From Clostridia bacterium (GTDB lineage: Bacteria; Bacillota; Clostridia; Christensenellales; Aristaeellaceae): a stretch of DNA of 6,961 bases. The stretch covers positions 1 to 6,961 of the forward strand of contig JAFZLE010000394.1 in assembly GCA_017551645.1 (NCBI GenBank), in the 5' to 3' direction. Below are positions 4,621-6,961 of the stretch, in pieces. The stretch's first letter is position 1; each line of letters opens with the position of its first letter. The notes under the pieces were generated by a model. It was not told the origin of the DNA, ran no database searches, and saw nothing but the letters and a program-made list of their open reading frames with translations. Both the position numbers and the translations under genes were made by a program.

Positions 4621-6961
4621 TCTTATAAAGCGGCTGGATTCTTACCGGCAGCTTAAATCGAGTGTCGAAATCTCCAACATAATAAGCGTCAGCGGCTTGG
4701 AAGAGTCGGCGGCTACAAGTGTAATATCCGCGCTTAAGCAGGATACCGGGCGCAGATTTATATGGATATGCGAAAATGAGCTTCTGGCCAGGAAAAGGGC
4801 GGAAGACTTTAACGCTTTGGGCATCTATTCCCGCGTGATACCGCATATAGATGTCACTTTCTTCAGCGCAGACGCCCAGAGCAAGGAGTTCAGTTACCAG
4901 CGTCTGGAAGTTATCGGCGACTTTATAAGCGGGAAGATCCAGGTACTGATCGTGCCCGCAGAATCGCTGCGCTACAAACAGATATCCCGGGAACGGTTTA
5001 AAAGCAATACCATTTCTCTGAACGTCGGGGATATAATTAAACCCGATACACTAATAGGGAAGCTTGTGAGCGCCGGATATGAGCGAATTGAACTTGTTGA
5101 GGGCAAGGGGCAGTGCTCCCTGCGCGGCGGTATACTTGACGTATATCCGGTAAATTCCGCAAACGCCCTTCGCGTGGAGTTCTTTGACGACGAAGTCGAT
5201 TCCATAAGAGAATTCGACGTGCTTACGCAGCGTTCCATAACCCCCAGGAAATCTGCGGTCTTATATCCCGCAAGAGAGATACTTTTCACAAAAGACGAAG
5301 CGCTCGCGGCTGCGGACAAAATAGACAAAGCGATAAAAGACAGGAGCGATTCCCGTAACAAGCTGCGCCAGAAGGAATTGGAAAGGCAGTTCGGGCTCGA
5401 GCCGTATGACCAATTCGTAAAGCAGACAGAGACCGCAGACGAATCTGATCCGGAAAATACCGAAAAGGTTCCCTCCGACCGCAAGTCTTCGGGAATGACA
5501 GTAAGGTCCGCGCATGAGAGGCACTTTGGAGCTTTGTCAGACGCTCTCAGGAATGACGTATCGTTCAGCTGCGATTATTCGTTCCTGAGTCTGCTGTGCG
5601 ACGACACTGAGCTGATTACGGATTATGACGCCTCAGCCGTTATCGTCATAGAACATTCCGACAGGATAAAGGAACGCCTGCGCAGCCTGTCTGAGGATTT
5701 TGTCATAAGCTATAAGGCGGCGCTTGAGAGGGGAGAAGCCTTCCCGTTTCAATCTGATATAAGCAACGATTATTCCGAGACTGTCAGATCCGTTTCCGCC
5801 CATCATATAATTACCATAGACCTGATGCTCAGAAGCAAGACTGATTTTCCGCCGCAGAAGCTTGTGAAGTTCAATGCGCTTTCTTCCGTGGGCTTCAACG
5901 GCAAAGTCAAAGAGCTTGCTTCTGAGATCCAGCGCATGAAACAACAGCAGGCATTTATATTGCTGCTTGCCGGCAGCGAGTCAAGGGGCGTCAGGCTCAG
6001 CAGGGAATTGGCCTCGGAAAATGTCATCGTTCCGTTTATGGAATCCGATACGCCCAGCCTTCAGCCTTCGGTTCCTGTGATACTTGCCTGCAATCTGTCC
6101 ACAGGTTTCTCTTTGCCCGAGATCCCTCTGTGCGTATTCTCGGAAGACGACCTGTTCGGCAGGAAGAAGCAAAAGAAAAACACTCTGGGCGCTTCTCAGA
6201 GCAAAACTTCAGCTTTTATCCAGCTGAATATTGGCGATTATGTAGTGCATGAAAACCACGGTATCGGTCAATACCTGGGCACTGTGCGAATGACTGTCGA
6301 CGGCAGGAGCAGGGATTTTCTCAACATAAGGTACGGCGGTACCGACAAGCTTTATGTGCCTACCGACCAGATGGACAGGGTGCAGAAGTATATTGGTTCC
6401 GAAGGTGAAGCCCCCAAGCTGAGCAGGCTGTCCGGAGGGGAATGGCAGAAGCAGAAATCCCGCGTCAGGAAAGCCATAAAGGAAATAGCCGGTGACCTTA
6501 TAAAGCTTTATGCCCAGCGCACTTCCGCTCCCGGCTACGCGTTCTCGCCAGATACTCCCTGGCAGAAGGAATTTGAGGATACGTTCCAGTTTGAGGAAAC
6601 GCCCGACCAGGTCGTAGCTACGGATGAAATAAAACGCGACATGGAGCAACCCCGCGTCATGGACAGGCTGCTTTGCGGCGACGTTGGTTACGGCAAGACC
6701 GAAGTAGCCTTGAGGGCTGTTTTCAAATGCGTCATGGAAGGCAAACAAGCCGTACTGCTTGCGCCTACAACCATACTTGTGCAGCAGCATTACGCCACGG
6801 CGCTCAACCGTTTTGGCTCCTTTCCCGTAAAGATAGACACGCTCAGCCGCTTTAAATCCGCCTCTGAACAGAAAGAAACCATAGCACGGCTAAAAAACGG
6901 CGAGATAGATTTTATTATCGGCACACACAGGCTGCTGGGCAAGGATATCGAGTACAAAGAC
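4595..6961 (+). CDS. mfd: Transcription-repair coupling factor Mfd (3' end outside window)
   Basis: ATP-driven DNA translocase that pushes stalled RNA polymerase off damaged DNA and recruits UvrA for nucleotide excision repair. One uninterrupted frame gives 789 residues of the usual ~1150-1180. Order of parts: a UvrB-like N-terminal module, with EGKGQCSLRGG (169-179) and FFDDEVDSIREFDV (196-209); a variable charged linker (about 276-300); a basic stretch KKQKK before the RNA polymerase interaction domain that starts near GDYVVHENHGIG (547-558) and includes KLYVP; then the translocase with TPDQ (669-672), Walker A GDVGYGKTEVA (695-705, K701), PTTIL (motif Ia) and GTHRLLGK (776-783, motif Ib). 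The UvrA-contact residues of E. coli R165, R181 and F185 map to R177, R193 and F197. The window ends just before the expected DEEQ Walker B box. The N-terminal UvrB-like part lacks a Walker A, as usual for Mfd. The lysine is E. coli K634, so about 55 extra residues lie between these sites. Confidence 0.97.
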   Translation, partial: MKTESSILDLIKRLDSYRQLKSSVEISNIISVSGLEESAATSVISALKQDTGRRFIWICENELLARKRAEDFNALGIYSRVIPHIDVTFFSADAQSKEFSYQRLEVIGDFISGKIQVLIVPAESLRYKQISRERFKSNTISLNVGDIIKPDTLIGKLVSAGYERIELVEGKGQCSLRGGILDVYPVNSANALRVEFFDDEVDSIREFDVLTQRSITPRKSAVLYPAREILFTKDEALAAADKIDKAIKDRSDSRNKLRQKELERQFGLEPYDQFVKQTETADESDPENTEKVPSDRKSSGMTVRSAHERHFGALSDALRNDVSFSCDYSFLSLLCDDTELITDYDASAVIVIEHSDRIKERLRSLSEDFVISYKAALERGEAFPFQSDISNDYSETVRSVSAHHIITIDLMLRSKTDFPPQKLVKFNALSSVGFNGKVKELASEIQRMKQQQAFILLLAGSESRGVRLSRELASENVIVPFMESDTPSLQPSVPVILACNLSTGFSLPEIPLCVFSEDDLFGRKKQKKNTLGASQSKTSAFIQLNIGDYVVHENHGIGQYLGTVRMTVDGRSRDFLNIRYGGTDKLYVPTDQMDRVQKYIGSEGEAPKLSRLSGGEWQKQKSRVRKAIKEIAGDLIKLYAQRTSAPGYAFSPDTPWQKEFEDTFQFEETPDQVVATDEIKRDMEQPRVMDRLLCGDVGYGKTEVALRAVFKCVMEGKQAVLLAPTTILVQQHYATALNRFGSFPVKIDTLSRFKSASEQKETIARLKNGEIDFIIGTHRLLGKDIEYKD

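Noticed and set aside
4972..5484. 170-codon minus-strand open frame opposite mfd, serine-rich
   Set aside because: The serine-rich, low-information composition is what the reverse of this coding region gives; no domain is visible.
6209..6790. 193-codon minus-strand open frame opposite mfd
   Set aside because: It overlaps the conserved RNA polymerase interaction and Walker A regions of Mfd on the other strand and shows no family features.

Overview
The window reads as a gene-dense bacterial chromosome segment with six protein genes, all on the + strand: two cut by the window edges and four complete. All are housekeeping families. The base composition is moderate and many isoleucines are coded by ATA. 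Shine-Dalgarno sequences of the GGAGG type and the pth-mfd gene pair suggest a member of the Firmicutes, most likely an uncultured clostridial lineage. This placement is inferred from style and gene order; no marker gene proves it.

Layout. Positions 1-989 hold the C-terminal half of transketolase. A 48-base gap follows, containing a perfect 9-bp GC-rich hairpin (1007-1028). Next comes a tightly packed trio: a class I cysteine desulfurase (1038-2243), pseudouridine-5'-phosphate glycosidase PsuG (2209-3114, overlapping its neighbour by 35 bp) and phosphatidate cytidylyltransferase CdsA (3129-3941, 14 bp after psuG). The largest non-coding stretch is 91 bases (3942-4032). It holds a 12-bp inverted repeat ending in a run of six T, with a near-consensus sigma-70 type promoter set inside its loop. 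The last unit is peptidyl-tRNA hydrolase (4033-4620) and the transcription-repair coupling factor Mfd (4595 to the window end, overlapping pth by 26 bp). Mfd is cut just after helicase motif Ib. No stretch longer than 300 bases lacks a gene.

The genes do not form one pathway. Transketolase serves the pentose phosphate pathway, the desulfurase delivers sulfur for Fe-S clusters or thiolated tRNA, PsuG recycles pseudouridine phosphate, CdsA makes CDP-diacylglycerol for phospholipids, Pth rescues peptidyl-tRNA, and Mfd removes stalled RNA polymerase and recruits repair. Spacing suggests cysteine desulfurase-psuG-cdsA are co-transcribed and pth-mfd form a separate unit driven by the promoter at 3975-4003.

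I found no RNA gene, mobile element, CRISPR array or defence system, and nothing I would call a new biological system. The parts most worth a second look are regulatory: the promoter nested in a terminator-like palindrome before pth, and the hairpin that contains the only Shine-Dalgarno-like sequence before the cysteine desulfurase.
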